Positions 1 to 11,800 of a DNA stretch of 64,000 nt are shown here, piece after piece. The position numbers and the translations under genes were made by a program. Source of the DNA: Microplitis mediator (taxonomy: Eukaryota; Arthropoda; Insecta; Hymenoptera; Braconidae); the NCBI RefSeq assembly GCF_029852145.1, contig NC_079973.1:744001-808000 (forward strand), given 5' to 3'. The notes under the pieces were generated by a model. It was not told where the DNA came from, did not search any database, and saw only the letters and a program-made list of their open reading frames with translations. Positions within the stretch are counted from its first letter, which is position 1, and every line of letters starts with the position of its first letter.

Positions 1-738
1 TATTCTGCATGTTCATTCCCACCGCCGGGCCACCAGGTCGTTGGTTCAAACTCTGGAGGACTGTCACAAATTTATTTATTATCAGACACAAAAAATATTA
101 AAAAAAAAAAATACTCACGATTACTGGCAGCGTTAGCAGACTGCTGTGGGACCATTCCCTGTGGATTAGGTCCACCACCAGCCATACTCATCACTTGATT
201 ATTTCCAGTTCCTTGTCTCGCCAGTGTCTGTAGTGCTCCAATCGGATCTTGCATTCCCTGTGTTCCAGGTGCGACACCTCCAGCTGCGGCTACTCCTGCT
301 GCATTTTTTCTCGAGTCTAAATAAATAAATAAATAAATAAATACAAATATCCACACAATTTATCACTAAAAAAAAAATAAATCACCACTTACTCATCTCT
401 CTGACATGTAAAATTAGTCTGGCAACAAATCCCAGGTACTCTTCCTAAAAATAATTAAATACTAATTATTTATCTCATGTTAATTATAAATAATAAATAA
501 ATAAACTAACCTTTGTTTTGGCTTTTTGAAAAACATGATTCTCCATCTCAATGCTATTTTTCGCGGTCGGCATACCGCTTTTCTGTATCGCTTCATCGCT
601 AAAAAAAATAGAACAACAATAAATAGCTAATTATCATAATGACAAATGGACAAACAATAAATAAAATCTAACATACATTTTAGTGATAACACTCTGACGG
701 AAAGTCTGGGTCCGCCACGACGTTTCTTCAGTTGTCAT
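1..738 (-). CDS. MED15: Mediator subunit 15, N-terminal exons (partial, runs off left edge)
   Basis: MED15 is a tail-module subunit of the Mediator coactivator; its N-terminal KIX domain binds activators in the nucleus. Exons on the minus strand are 677-738, 511-598, 393-444, 119-316 and 1-60 (continuing outside). All have GT/AG borders and intron phases 2, 0, 1, 1. The start is the ATG at 738-736. The product begins MTTEETSWRTQTFRQ and continues with IDEAIQKSGMPTAK and EYLGFVARLILHVREM, a recognisable MED15 KIX three-helix domain (residues 1 to about 70). A Gly/Ala/Gln/Pro-rich stretch with the motif QDPIGALQTLARQGT follows. The next gene on the same strand (1846-3485) looks like a diverged copy of exactly these exons. 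Identification is from remembered family sequence. Confidence 0.93.
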
Positions 739-739
739 T

Positions 740-1845
740 TTCAAATTATTTACTTGTATATCTTCAAATTTTACTTTGCAAATTAATTATCACTTATTAA
801 TCAACTGATTAATTAAAACTATTTTATTATTTTCATATATTTTATTTTATATTTATGTCAGTCTATATTTTACTCCACACAAATACACACCGTCATATAT
901 TTATAAATACATACACATACATTTATATTTTAAGTACTTTTATACACGTAATGTACAATTGCAACATTAATTTTCTAACCTTTGTTACTTTCATTTTCAA
1001 TTTTCTTTCATACTCTTGCATATGCGCGCACACATGCACACATAGTATTTATATCTATATATATTTTACTAGTTTTCAAAAATTAAATATATCAAATTTT
1101 CGATACTGAAGTTAACTGACGTCTAATAATTTTTTGATTTTTTTTTTTAAACAATAAATTATAAAAAAAAAAATATTTGAAAAAATTGCACCTGTAGTTT
1201 TTTAAATTTTCTACATGTGCATATTTTTAGTTTTTTGCACACCTCGGAGAGGTAGTGCTCTATTTTTTTTTGTAAACGATTTGTTAAAAAAAAATTTGAA
1301 AATTTTTAATTGTCTGCCAACTTCAGAATCATTTTTTTAAATTTGAAATTATTCCCACTCCTAAATTTATATAAAAAATATATAAATATACGTACTTATA
1401 ATTGTAAAAATAAATATAAGACAATAAAATTTTTTTTTATCAAATTTATTAATCAAAAATATTTTTGATCCAACATTATTGTACTTGAACATTTTCAAAA
1501 ATAAAACTAAATTTTTAATTAATAAAAAAAAATACTTGGTTACACTAAAAATTAATTAATAGTAATTAATAGCTTGCAAATTAATACATATATCAGTAAA
1601 ATAAATTTAAATTGCATGAGGCTGATTGGACCACAAACTAAAACTTAATGATTTAAATATCAAACAAAAAATCAAACGGTCTTTTGATTAATTATTTATA
1701 ACTACATATATATATTTATTTATAATTACAATTATAAATAAACATTATAAAGTATCCCTGAGCACTTTTGGTCGTTTACTTATTCAGCCTTTTATTCTTT
1801 AATATATAATTTATATCTATCATTATATTATATTGAGCTATTAAT
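740..1845. other. Intergenic spacer between MED15 and its chimeric neighbour
   Basis: AT-rich spacer with no coding exon I can support. It must hold the MED15 promoter (right of 738 on the minus strand) and the 3' end of the upstream gene. A good poly(A) signal on the minus strand, AATAAA at 1796-1791, lies about 50 bases past that gene's stop codon. One MITE copy sits at 1102-1332. Confidence 0.6.
1102..1332. mobile_element. MITE family A, copy 1
   Basis: Starts GATACTGAAGTTAACTGACG and ends with the inverted GTCTGCCAACTTCAGAATCAT. The core has the family's TTGCACCTGTAG / CTACATGTGCA internal arms. Terminal inverted repeats match eight other copies in this window. Confidence 0.8.
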
Positions 1846-3485
1846 TTATAATAGTAGAGACAGATCTTTACCGCGGCGATTTTGTTCTGTATTTTTAACA
1901 AAATCGTTCTCGATAGACACCTTTGAGTATTTTAATAATTTTCTCTTTCTCATAATCAGCATTTTTTTTCTCAGTGTCGTCAACCCGAGGACGACTGGCC
2001 TTGGCTTCTTCATATCCCTGCCAATGCGTCTCACGGAATCGATTTCACTAGGATCTAAATTAACTTTAACTTCCTTATTAATAATATTTACAATTGTTTT
2101 TTCTAACTGCCGACTATTTCTCTCATTTTCTGCTACTCCGTAGATCACGAGGTACCGCAACTTGAGTTCTTTTTCAATGCGGTCCAGCCTCTTTGTCTGT
2201 TTGTCTAATTTTCTTCTTACTGTGTCCAAACTGTTTTTGTATTCGTCGAATTTAACGTTGACGTTGCCATTGATGTTGTTTATTATTATTTGCCCTAGAT
2301 CATCGGTGTACAATTTCATGGTATTTTCTATAGAGTCGAGCTTCTGATTCATGAACTCCATGATCCCGCGTTCTTGGCCCACCGCGTTGATGGGATTTCG
2401 TTGGTGGACTTCTTGAGAACGCTCGTCCCCGGGATCTATCAATTCGATCTCTTCGATTTCTATTTGCGTACTCAGATCTTCAATGTTTTCTTGATCAGAT
2501 TTTCTGTTCTTGTCGTTCTGATCAGATTTTGAAGGCGAAGTTTCTGTTGTTGTCCTGACATTTGTACTCGCCAGCTTTTTTTGAGAATAAAATCGAAAAT
2601 CCTCATCGTCGGAAGAGTCCGTTGATATTTTTGATTCTGAATTCGTGTTTTTATGGTTGGTACCGTTTGTATCAGTGGGCTGATCATTATTTTTAGGTAC
2701 TGCAATAAATTTATTTAAAAAAAATTTATTTGATTGTAATTCAAATCAGAAATTTAAAAATTTTTGTTATTAAAATAACTTACTATTATTTTCTTGGATT
2801 TTAAGAGGTTCAGAATCTGAATTCTGATGACTCGAGGATGGAATTGCTGGCACATTGTCAATAAAATTCTGAATATCGTAAAAATCATGGACGTAAATCA
2901 TACTTTTAATGAAATCTACGGTCCCATCAAGAGACAAAGATCCGCAGGGTTCAGTGATTCCATCAAAGCCTAAAAAAATTTACGAATTTTTAAATAAACT
3001 CATGAATTTAAAATTTTTTTCTTGCCCTCAGTATCGCGGTACCGGGAAAACTCAACTTACTTTTTTTTTCAATGCTCGTGATCAACAAGTCAATGAACTT
3101 TGAATATTCATCCTGTAAATAATGAATGTCTTTATTAATCATCAGTACAGTAATTTAGATATGTAATTAATTAATTTATTAATAAAAAAAAAAATAATTA
3201 CTTTCGACGCCGACTGTGAGAAAATTAAATCCTCTGTCTTGGTGCTGGTGCTGAGCAACGCAACTCCGCAGCTTTTCTGCATCGTCTCGTCACTGTTGAA
3301 TAAAATAATAATTATCACCATAGTCAATTAAATATCGATAGAAAAATAATTTTGATTGAAAATAATAATTAACAATAAAAAGTTGGGATAATTAATTAAA
3401 AAATATGAAAGGAAACTGACATTTTTATTATCATTCCTTCTCTGAACAGAGGAGTGACCCAGTACCCGTCATCTTTGCTTGTCAT
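1846..3485 (-). CDS. Chimeric protein: MED15-like KIX exons joined to a LINE ORF1-like C-terminus
   Basis: Five exons join into one 415-codon frame: 3421-3485, 3202-3292, 3061-3112, 2784-2969 and 1846-2699, all with GT/AG borders. Intron phases are 2, 0, 1, 1, identical to MED15 next door, and exon lengths are close (65/91/52/186 against 62/88/52/198). Residues 1 to about 70 align with the MED15 KIX, e.g. IDETMQKS against IDEAIQKS and DEYSKFIDLLI against EEYLGFVARLI. Residues 132-240 form a polar, acidic linker with STDSSDDEDF. About 245-312 is a predicted coiled coil. About 313-415 (LRYLVIYGVAENE, then VRRIGRD, RPVVL, SIENDF) resembles the RRM/CTD region of insect non-LTR ORF1-type proteins. 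No reverse transcriptase follows. A poly(A) signal lies just past the stop. Function is unknown; I infer tandem duplication of the MED15 5' end with capture of a retroelement ORF. The gene model is firm; the ORF1 assignment is moderate. Confidence 0.75.
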
Positions 3486-4265
3486 TTTTAAGAGAACGTT
3501 GACTTGATTTGTTAATTAAATAATTTTTGTTATTGATGATTGATTATTAATTAATTGTTATTGAGCCGCGCACTTAACATTCACTGAACACGAAACATAA
3601 CCAACAATATTGTTAACAAAATAATATACTATATATATTTGTATATCATGTGTGTTTTGAAAATGGCGCCAAGGGCCAAATAAAACAAAAATTTATTTGG
3701 AAGAATTTCTCTCGAGTTTAAAAAAAATACTGTAATTATTGGGTAAATTTATTTGTTTAAATAATAAACATTCTTTGAAATTTATTATTTGAAATTAAAT
3801 GTCACGTGTCACGTTCTCCGGTTGGCTGTAATTAAAATATTTGAGATTTAAAAAAATTAATTTAAAATTGTAAATAAATTCATCTGTGATTTAAAATATT
3901 TTTTAAAAATTTAAATAATTTAATTTATATAAATATTTAGGGTGCAAACAAATTTAAATAGTTATTAAATTTCGATTTTGAAATTTCGCGCCAAGTTGGC
4001 GCTACTGCGCGTCGCTGTATTCAACGTTCAAATTTTTGTTGAAGTGGGGGGCGAGAGAATCGGAAGATCGATTGCTTTGTATCAACTGGCGGTTCGATAG
4101 CGGCAGTCAGTATCATCGACAATGGCAGTAGTAGTCCAGATTCTTCTTTACGTTTGAATTGAAACACAGTATTGCAGTTAAGTCGTGTAAAATTGTGCAG
4201 TGATTGTAAAATTTATCTTTTATTAATTTAAATTGTGCAAAGTATCTATGGTGTAGTTAAGTGTT

Positions 4266-4468
4266 ATGATCCTGAAGTCAGCAGACAATTAGTAATTTTT
4301 CGATTTTTTTTCCAACAAATCAATTACAAAAAAACAAAAACTCAAAAAATGCACATGTAGAAAATTTAAAAAACTTTAAGTGCAAGTTTTTCAAATATTT
4401 TTTTTTTACAACTTATCTTTTTCAAAAGAATCCAAAAATTATTAGACGTCGGCTAACTTCAGTATCAT
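4266..4468. mobile_element. MITE family A, copy 2, with 8-bp target duplication
   Basis: Begins ATGATCCTGAAGTCAGCAGA and ends GGCTAACTTCAGTATCAT. It is flanked on both sides by TAAGTGTT (4258-4265 and 4469-4476), a perfect 8-bp target-site duplication. This supports hAT-like mobilisation. Confidence 0.88.
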
Positions 4469-4559
4469 TAAGTGTTCAGTGTTCAGTGCTAGTGTAAAGT
4501 GTTAAGTGTTCAGTTCGAGTGTAAAGTGTCGCGAATTGCTGATGCTGATAACTTCCAAG

Positions 4560-4715
4560 TTCCTGAACAAACTCATCTGGCATCGTCTGGTGGGGAAATA
4601 GCAGTTAAGTGACGTTTTTTAGCTGCAATACACTTGGAGCAATTTAATTTAAATCTCCAAGTGTAATAGGACACCCTTCTGCACATTATTTCCCCGCCAA
4701 AGTTTGTACAAACAT
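4560..4715. repeat. Fold-back sequence with nested stems
   Basis: An 11-bp perfect stem, TACACTTGGAG (4629-4639) with CTCCAAGTGTA (4655-4665), encloses 15 bases. Outer arms also pair in part: GGGGAAATA against TATTTCCCC, and ACAAACT against AGTTTGT. It is probably a degenerate MITE; a structured leader RNA is the alternative. Confidence 0.5.
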
Positions 4716-5177
4716 TCAAGTGTTTTTTTTTTCAAATATTTTAAATATTTTCCTATCATATTCTGCCGCCATTTTATTTTAACGTATGAATTTTAATTTG
4801 TCTCCAATTTTTTGTAATTTATTTTTCAAATATTTAAATTTACCGCGCAAGTAATAATAATAATCAATAAATTAATTACTTTTTTTTTTAATTTGGGCGG
4901 ATGTCTATGAAACAGATCTGAGTCTCCGGGATCAGTTTAATAAACGTCCGCCTTTTTTTGCGCTCAAAACAAACGCGCAGAAACGGAGCGCACTTACATG
5001 TGCGCAAGCGCGAAAATTTTTTTTTCAAAGTGACAAATAAAAACAAAACAAGTTCACGTGTTTTGTTATTTCTCTAGTGTAACCTCTATAATTTTCATTT
5101 GTTCCTGATATCTTATAATTCAATTACTAATTTACGCAGTAAGTTTTATAATAATTAACAATTTATTATTTATTAAA

Positions 5178-7965
5178 ATGGATTACCACAAGATATTAAA
5201 TATTTTAATAACCAAAACAGGTAACTGTCAATTTTATCTTAAATTACTAGTAGTGTAATTATGTACTGATTTTCAAATTTATTTCAGATGAATTAAAAGA
5301 ATTTGATGAAAGGTTGACAGAAATATTGATGGAAGCATCAAAATTTCTGCCAGAGGATTTAAAGGAGGAGTTGGAAACTGAGTACCAGCAGTCTGAGGAT
5401 CTGTCAATAAGGCGCAAGTACTTGCAGACTATTTTACGTGTCATAGAAATACTCAATAGACAAGTATTATCAAAGAGTGAAACCTACATGAGCGTAAATG
5501 AGTACCGGGGAGTGAAGGTCGCCATCGAAATGTCGATATCTTTAGGAATAATTCCGTGTCTTTTGCCGGGAATTGGATTGGGACTGAGTAAATTATCGCG
5601 CAATGCAATAAAATTAACTCCGGAATCTCTCACAGATCTACAGAAATACGACCGACTGATGACGACAACGCGAGTACTCACTTCCTGTTACGACGAAATA
5701 TCTTTGAGGCCCGCGATTCTTGCTCATCTAGGCCCGATAGTCGGCGCATTGTTCCAACTGGCCCACGCTCCGCTGGTGAAGCCGTCAAAGGACACCGGGT
5801 CGCCAACGCAGATGACTCAGGAACTTTATCAACAATTTACAAAAGACCAGGAAGAGTTTAAAGATATTTTGACAAAGCTGGTGGACAATTGTCCGCGTTC
5901 TTTGATGATCAAAGAACTGATGGTGCTGTCAGGTCTTGAGAAAGCTCCCAATTGGTTAAAACGAACCACCAGAGTCTACTTGATGGCTGCTATCGTCGAA
6001 CCGAACGGTGTCATGTCTTTAATTAACGCGACCTGCGAAGATCTAGACCTGGGTCTTCACTGGGAGCGGCTGGACACCATCTCCAGGTTGGTTGTAAGCT
6101 CCTCCAAAGACTCTGGATACTTTGACTCAGTCTGCGGGCAATTCTTGGAGATCTTGAATTCAAAAAATATAAAACACTCGACTACGATCGCAAACTCGTT
6201 GATCTCGACTCTGCATGAAGTTCATCCAGAAATTTGCATTGATAAAATAATAAATGTCATCACAGCGCCGTTGTCTTCGGTACCCGGTGATCTGAAACAT
6301 GGAGAAGATGTCCAGGTGGTTAAAACAGAGACAGAAGTCCACGAGTGCATCGAGAACTTGGTGAAATGCTTCGTACCCCAGTCCAAGTGCAAATATTTGC
6401 CTATCGAGTTGATTAAAAATATTTCCCTGCCTCTTTTTTACATGTACGTAAAAATTCACAAGAGTCCGCTGCTCCTAAAGTCCAAAGTCCGCGATCTGCT
6501 GGTCCAGTTGCTTAAAAATGAGTCGCTGATGCAGGATTTATTCCAGGCGTTTCTTCATGACGGGCGTGAAGGCTTCGGAAGACGATTGTTTTATAGATTT
6601 GGCGCTAGTGGGAGCGTCGAAGTAGTGAGTGGGCCAGAGGATAAAGGAAAATTGGAAGTAGAGGAAGAAGTTGAAGAAACAGCTGACAGTCTTCTAGACC
6701 TGGTAAGACCGGATGAAAATTTGTCGACCAGCCTGTTGAATTATTTGCTAAAATGGCTGAGTATCAAGACATCTAGGAGTAAAAATTACTTGGGCAATGA
6801 AGAGGATCTTGTGGATGACATTTTCAAGCAGCTTGTGGCCGAGAAGTTGTTGATTAATTTAGCCAGCGCGTCTGGAGTACAACGAGGGCTCATCAAATCG
6901 CCTGACCCGCTGCTGGGTTTCATAAAGTCTCTATTCAACGCCGGCACTGATAACTACGAACTGATTTACGCGAGTCTGATGCTAGTCAAAGTTATTTTGG
7001 AAGAGAGGCCCAAAGATTGGAAGCCTTTTGAAGAACTGGCTGATTTCTTGCAGGGACAGCTGAAGGATTTCAGCGGATCGGGACTTGTGGATTTAATTGG
7101 ACAAGTTTCCAAGCTGATCAGAATGAAGGGGAAAGCTCCAAGATACAAAGATTTGAATGTCGACAATAAACTGGACGATAATTTTGATAAAGCGCTCCAA
7201 GATCTCGCTGACCCGTTGCTGCCGGTTCGAGCTCATGGTCTGATAACTCTGACCAAGTTGATAGAGACCTCGGACCCCCGGGCTCTTGACAAAAAAGACC
7301 TGGTGCTCTGTCTGTTCAAAGAGAACCTCAAAGACGAGGATTCATTCGTTTATCTGACTGCCGTCAATGGACTCTGCGCAATGGCGCTCAAATTTCCGAA
7401 GCAGGTGATCGAAGCACTGGTCCAGGAGTTCGTCGACATGCCGACTCGTGGCAAGGGCGAGATCGCTCCAGAGAACCGCGCAAAGCTGGGCGAGATTCTG
7501 GTAAAAACTACCAGGTTGCTCGGAGACATGGCGCCGGCTTACAAGAGTCTGCTGATCAACGGTTTCCTCAGCGGGGTTCGTGACCAAGACTCATTGGTAA
7601 GGGCGTCGAGCCTCTCGTGCCTCGGAGAACTCTGCAAAGTGCTTGGATTTAAATTAGGTAACGCTATCACGGAAGTGCTGTACTGTGTCGGGCGTATTAT
7701 TGAAACGGACAAGGAACAAGAGTGCAGACGTGCTGGGGTTCTTGTTATTAATTTATTGATTCGCGGACTCGGTAAGGATGTACTTACTGACCTGGGTAAC
7801 GAACTACTACCGGTTTATCGTGCTCTCAAGTTTCTAAGGGATAATGATAGTGATGATGTGCTCCGTCTTCATGCTCAATTAGCTCTCGAAGAACTTGATG
7901 ATATTGTTAAAGATATTTTATTCACCAAACCTCTGCTACAAAAAAATATTTATTTGATTTCTTAG
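5178..7965 (+). CDS. Tango6: Transport and Golgi organization protein 6 (TMCO7/RTP1 family)
   Basis: Two exons, 5178-5220 and 5288-7965 (GT/AG intron, phase 1), give 906 residues beginning MDYHKILNILITKTDELKEF. Tango6 proteins are alpha-helical HEAT/ARM-like repeat proteins linked to secretory-pathway organisation; the fungal relative Rtp1 acts in RNA polymerase II assembly or import. The C-terminal half carries the RTP1_C1/C2-type signature: DPLLPVRAHGLITLTKLIE, then RDQDSLVRASSLSCLGEL, and a C-terminus ending LRLHAQLALEELDDIVKDIL. The length suits the family. The start is the only ATG giving an exon in phase, preceded by TTAAA. The stop is directly followed by AATAAA at 7966, a likely poly(A) signal. 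I recognise the family from remembered motifs. Confidence 0.88.
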
Positions 7966-8878
7966 AATAAACAATTACTGTAATTCATGTAAATATACTT
8001 TACTTTGTTATTAAAGATTTATATTGTTTTATAATTACATTTTTTTCAATTATTTTAGATTTAATTAATGTTGAAGTCGTTCCTCCACTTTTTTTAAATC
8101 AAATTTTATTGACTTTTAAAAATATAAACTTTTTTTTTTTATTTTTTAAGAGGACTTTTAATTATAAATTCATTTAAAATAAAAATATCAGACATTTGAT
8201 CAAATTTTTAAAATTCCAACCGGAAGTCTTTGGCTGCTACAGTTTCCGGAAATAGTGAACTGAAGTTAACGCGAATAATTTCATAAATTTTTAATTGTGC
8301 AGCAATGAACTAGTGCTCGAAGTGCACAGAAACTAATACTGTAATAAATATATATTAATGATACAATGAATTATTTCGAAATATTCAATACAAAAAGTTA
8401 ACATACGATCCCGCTTAATTTAAAAAAAAATTTTAATTAAAAAGCCATCAGTCCTCTTAAAATAAAATAAAACTAATGAGGTACCGGCCTCATTAATTTA
8501 AAATCTCTGAACACATTAATATAAATTTTAATCCCCACACTTAAATTTAAACTAAAAATTAATTAAATTTATAAAAAAAAAAATGATGATACTAAAGTTA
8601 GCTGACGTCTAACAATTTTTGTCATTTATTCAAAACGATATAATATAAAAAAAAAAAATTGCACTTACAGTTTTTAAAATTTTCTACAGTGCAAATTTTT
8701 TTATTTGTAATTTATTTGTTGTAAAAAAAATCCGAAAATTTTAAATTGTCTGCTAACTTCAGAATCATGAAAATTTATTTGAAATTTTTGAATCGAACTC
8801 CAAAATGTGAGGATTACATAATTTGATATTTATAATCTATCAATGATTAATAATTAACATTTATATATATATATTTAT
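7966..8878. other. Convergent intergenic spacer (Tango6 / RAB3GAP1 3' ends)
   Basis: Tango6 and RAB3GAP1 converge here, so this holds two 3' ends and probably no promoter. On the minus strand AATAAA at 8879-8874 overlaps the RAB3GAP1 stop codon. One MITE copy lies at 8586-8768. No coding potential seen. Confidence 0.6.
8586..8768. mobile_element. MITE family A, copy 3
   Basis: Termini ATGATACTAAAGTTAGCTGA and GTCTGCTAACTTCAGAATCAT, with the same AT-rich core as the other copies. No clear target duplication remains. Confidence 0.8.
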
Positions 8879-11800
8879 TTATAAAAACGTGGTGTCATCA
8901 GAGAAGTATCCCGCGAGCCGAATAGATTCTCTCTTGAGATTGACATACAGACGCTGAGGTTGCGGAGTGGAGGTCGGAGAAGGTCTAGGCGTCACCGCTC
9001 GAAGGATAAATTCCTTGGACGAGGGCTCAGGAAACGTTTTCTGTTTCTCATCTCCTGCTCCAGTCATACCGGAACCGCTGCTCGGAATGTCCATCATATA
9101 AGTGGCCTACAATCGCACCCATCGATTAATCATTTCATAAACTTGTAATTATTATTTATCCTGACATTTTTATTTTTTAAATTATATTTCACTATAAATG
9201 TCAAGAGCGATAGAATAAATATAACATAAACTTAATTACTTTTTGGATGTTGCGGAACATCTCGGTTATTTTCAATCCTATGGGACCACGTGGCCCGCCA
9301 GGAATAAAAACTTCTTTTCCCTGCATTAATTTAAGTATAAACGCAACTGTTTCTTCAGTTTCTCCTGGAAATTTACTCAGCAGTGAATTGTACTGAGTCA
9401 GAAGAACTTTTATTGTTGATATATCGCTAATAATATCCTGTAATTTTTAAAAACATTGACGGTATTAATTTTTCTCCGAGGTCAGGGGAAGAATTTTAGG
9501 GGGTGAGAATACAGACCTCGTAGAGATGAGTTTGGAGATGAAAAGATTTGGTAGCACGTTGTAATTTATTCGTCATTCCGCTAATTATCTCTGGTAGTTG
9601 AGTGATTGCTTGCTGGTTGTGGTGCGCAAGTGTCTGGAGAGCTGCGTGGGTCAGCACCGGCATCAAGAGCTGGCAAACTTCTCCGATGCGTCTGCATGCT
9701 AGAAACTGAATCGTCTTTTCAGCTTCTTTTGTGTCGTCAAAAAGACGTTTTTGACGGTGAGCTGGCACAGGTTGGGCCGAGTTCCAGGTCGTTTCCCACG
9801 GATTATTTGGAATTTTCATTCGCGGTGATAAGTGTCCTGTAATTAGTACGACAATCAGAACCTAAATTACAGCATTTAAAATTTGAAACCACTGGCAAGT
9901 GTTAAATAAATAAGTTACCATTAATTTGCCCCCATTCATCAGTACCTTCCTCTTCAATCCAATCTCTCGGCGAGTACCAGCGTATGAAATCCTCAAGTTC
10001 CGATCCAGGATTAGCAGCCTGTGATTTAAATAAATTTTTTATCAATAATTATTTTCATTACAACGAATAGATAGAAAGTATTTCCGTCTGAAACTCGTAC
10101 CGGATACTCGTAAAACTTTCTCAATAATTAAATAGCATAAATTTTACTTGAATTGTTATTACAAATTTTATAGAATTAGTGTAATTACGGTGATAATAAC
10201 AAGTATTAGATTAATAGTAACTCACTTTAAAAGACTCCATGTCGGATAAAAGTGAAGCGCTCATCAGCCTTGCTCGCATTTCGGAGCCCTGTTTATCGGT
10301 ACCGAGCTGCATCATCAGCTGGGCGTCTTCTTCCAACTGGTCCTCGGTCTTCGGAACCGGGTCCTGGGTGACTGGTAGGTAAAGAGCGTCCCCAGTTTTG
10401 AACAATCGCAGCGACGGGTGCTTTGATAGCCGACCCGTCGGTTTATTCCACAACAAATGTTTTGTTTTTTTGTGAACCTGTTCTTCTTTTATCGATACTT
10501 GGTCCTCTTCACACTCGAAAAATTCTTCTTCAGACTCTGAAAATTTTTTTCTCAATTATAAGTTCATTATTTATTTTTAATTGTAATTGCGGAGTGAATA
10601 TGAAGCGGATGATTTTTTTCCGAGTGACGGAGCGAATTCGGAGTTGAATAAAATCCATACTTACTCCGAATCCACTCCCGATTTTTTGCAGTACAGTTGG
10701 ATTAGAGTAGGAAAATAAAATTACCAGAATCTAAATCCGAGTCAACATTTAGTGGCTTTGACGCAAATTCATTACGACGGTTTTTACGCTCAATACAGCA
10801 ATTAATCATCTGCAATTTCTGATGAAGTAAACAAGTTCGCACTGAATCCGGAAACCCAGTTCCCACACTGAAAAAAAAAATAATAATGATAATAATAAAA
10901 ATATTTCGTAAGGATAAACAAAGTGTTATTTACAAAATTAGAGTAAATTATTTATTTAATGCTGGAGAAATCACATAGATTATTCTTTGCGATTTGATAT
11001 ATCTTTCTTCGCGTATTTTAATTGCTGGGAAATAAACTCTATTGTATAGTTTATTCTACACATATGAATATATACTTGTCTCCAATATTTATATACATAA
11101 TTTTTAAAATTTATCATTCATAATTATAGAAATTTAAATTTTCAAAATTTCGTAACTCAGTAAAAAATGAAAAAATTCATTTTAAAAACTCAAAAATTTT
11201 TTGTGAATAAGATAATTTTTAAGGAATACAATAAAAAAAATTATTAAAAATATGACACCAGATGTAAAAAAAATTTTAAACTTTAAAATGAATTTTTTTT
11301 ACTGACTTACAGGATTTGAAACCTTGAAAAAAAATTTCAACGACTTTAAAAAATTAAAAAAAAAAAAAATCGTACATTGATCTCAAGATAAAAATAACTA
11401 ATTTCAGCAAAAGGTGTCATCCTGTTTTAGTAAAAACACCAGCTGCGGGCGTAAGTAAATTAAAGTATGTAACTCAGCGGAGCGTTTCGAACCTTCAGAT
11501 TCTTTATGAAAAAAAAAAATAAAAATAATTCATTGTTAAAATAACAAGTTTTAAAAATAAAATATAAGCCTATTAGAGGATAAAAACAACATTTTAGAGT
11601 AACAATTCAATATATTACACTAATTGACAGTATTCGTATGTCCAGTCAAGATCCAGAGTACCGAAGACCAGAGCTGGAGAATCTTGAGTGTCTTAATAGA
11701 CTTTGTCTTACATTTTTAGGCATGAGACAACCCAGTAAAACCGGCCTAAACCTCATACATCCAGCTCTGCCATGGCAAATCTATATCCGTGCAAGTTAAG

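Larger units (their letters stand above)
3486..5177. other. Divergent intergenic region upstream of the KIX chimera and Tango6
   Basis: The two flanking genes diverge from here, so it should contain both promoters. A GC-richer patch at about 3980-4110 holds an E2F-like TTTCGCGCC (3984-3992) overlapping the palindrome GCGCCAAGTTGGCGC. A MITE is inserted at 4266-4468 and a fold-back structure lies at about 4560-4715. Repeated AAGTGT/TTCAGTG motifs fill 4470-4530. A 5' untranslated exon of Tango6 could be here; I cannot define it. Confidence 0.45.

Noticed and set aside
1846..2442. Stand-alone retrotransposon ORF1
   Set aside because: The same frame stays open to 2699, ends at a good acceptor and joins four phase-matched upstream exons; no reverse transcriptase frame follows.
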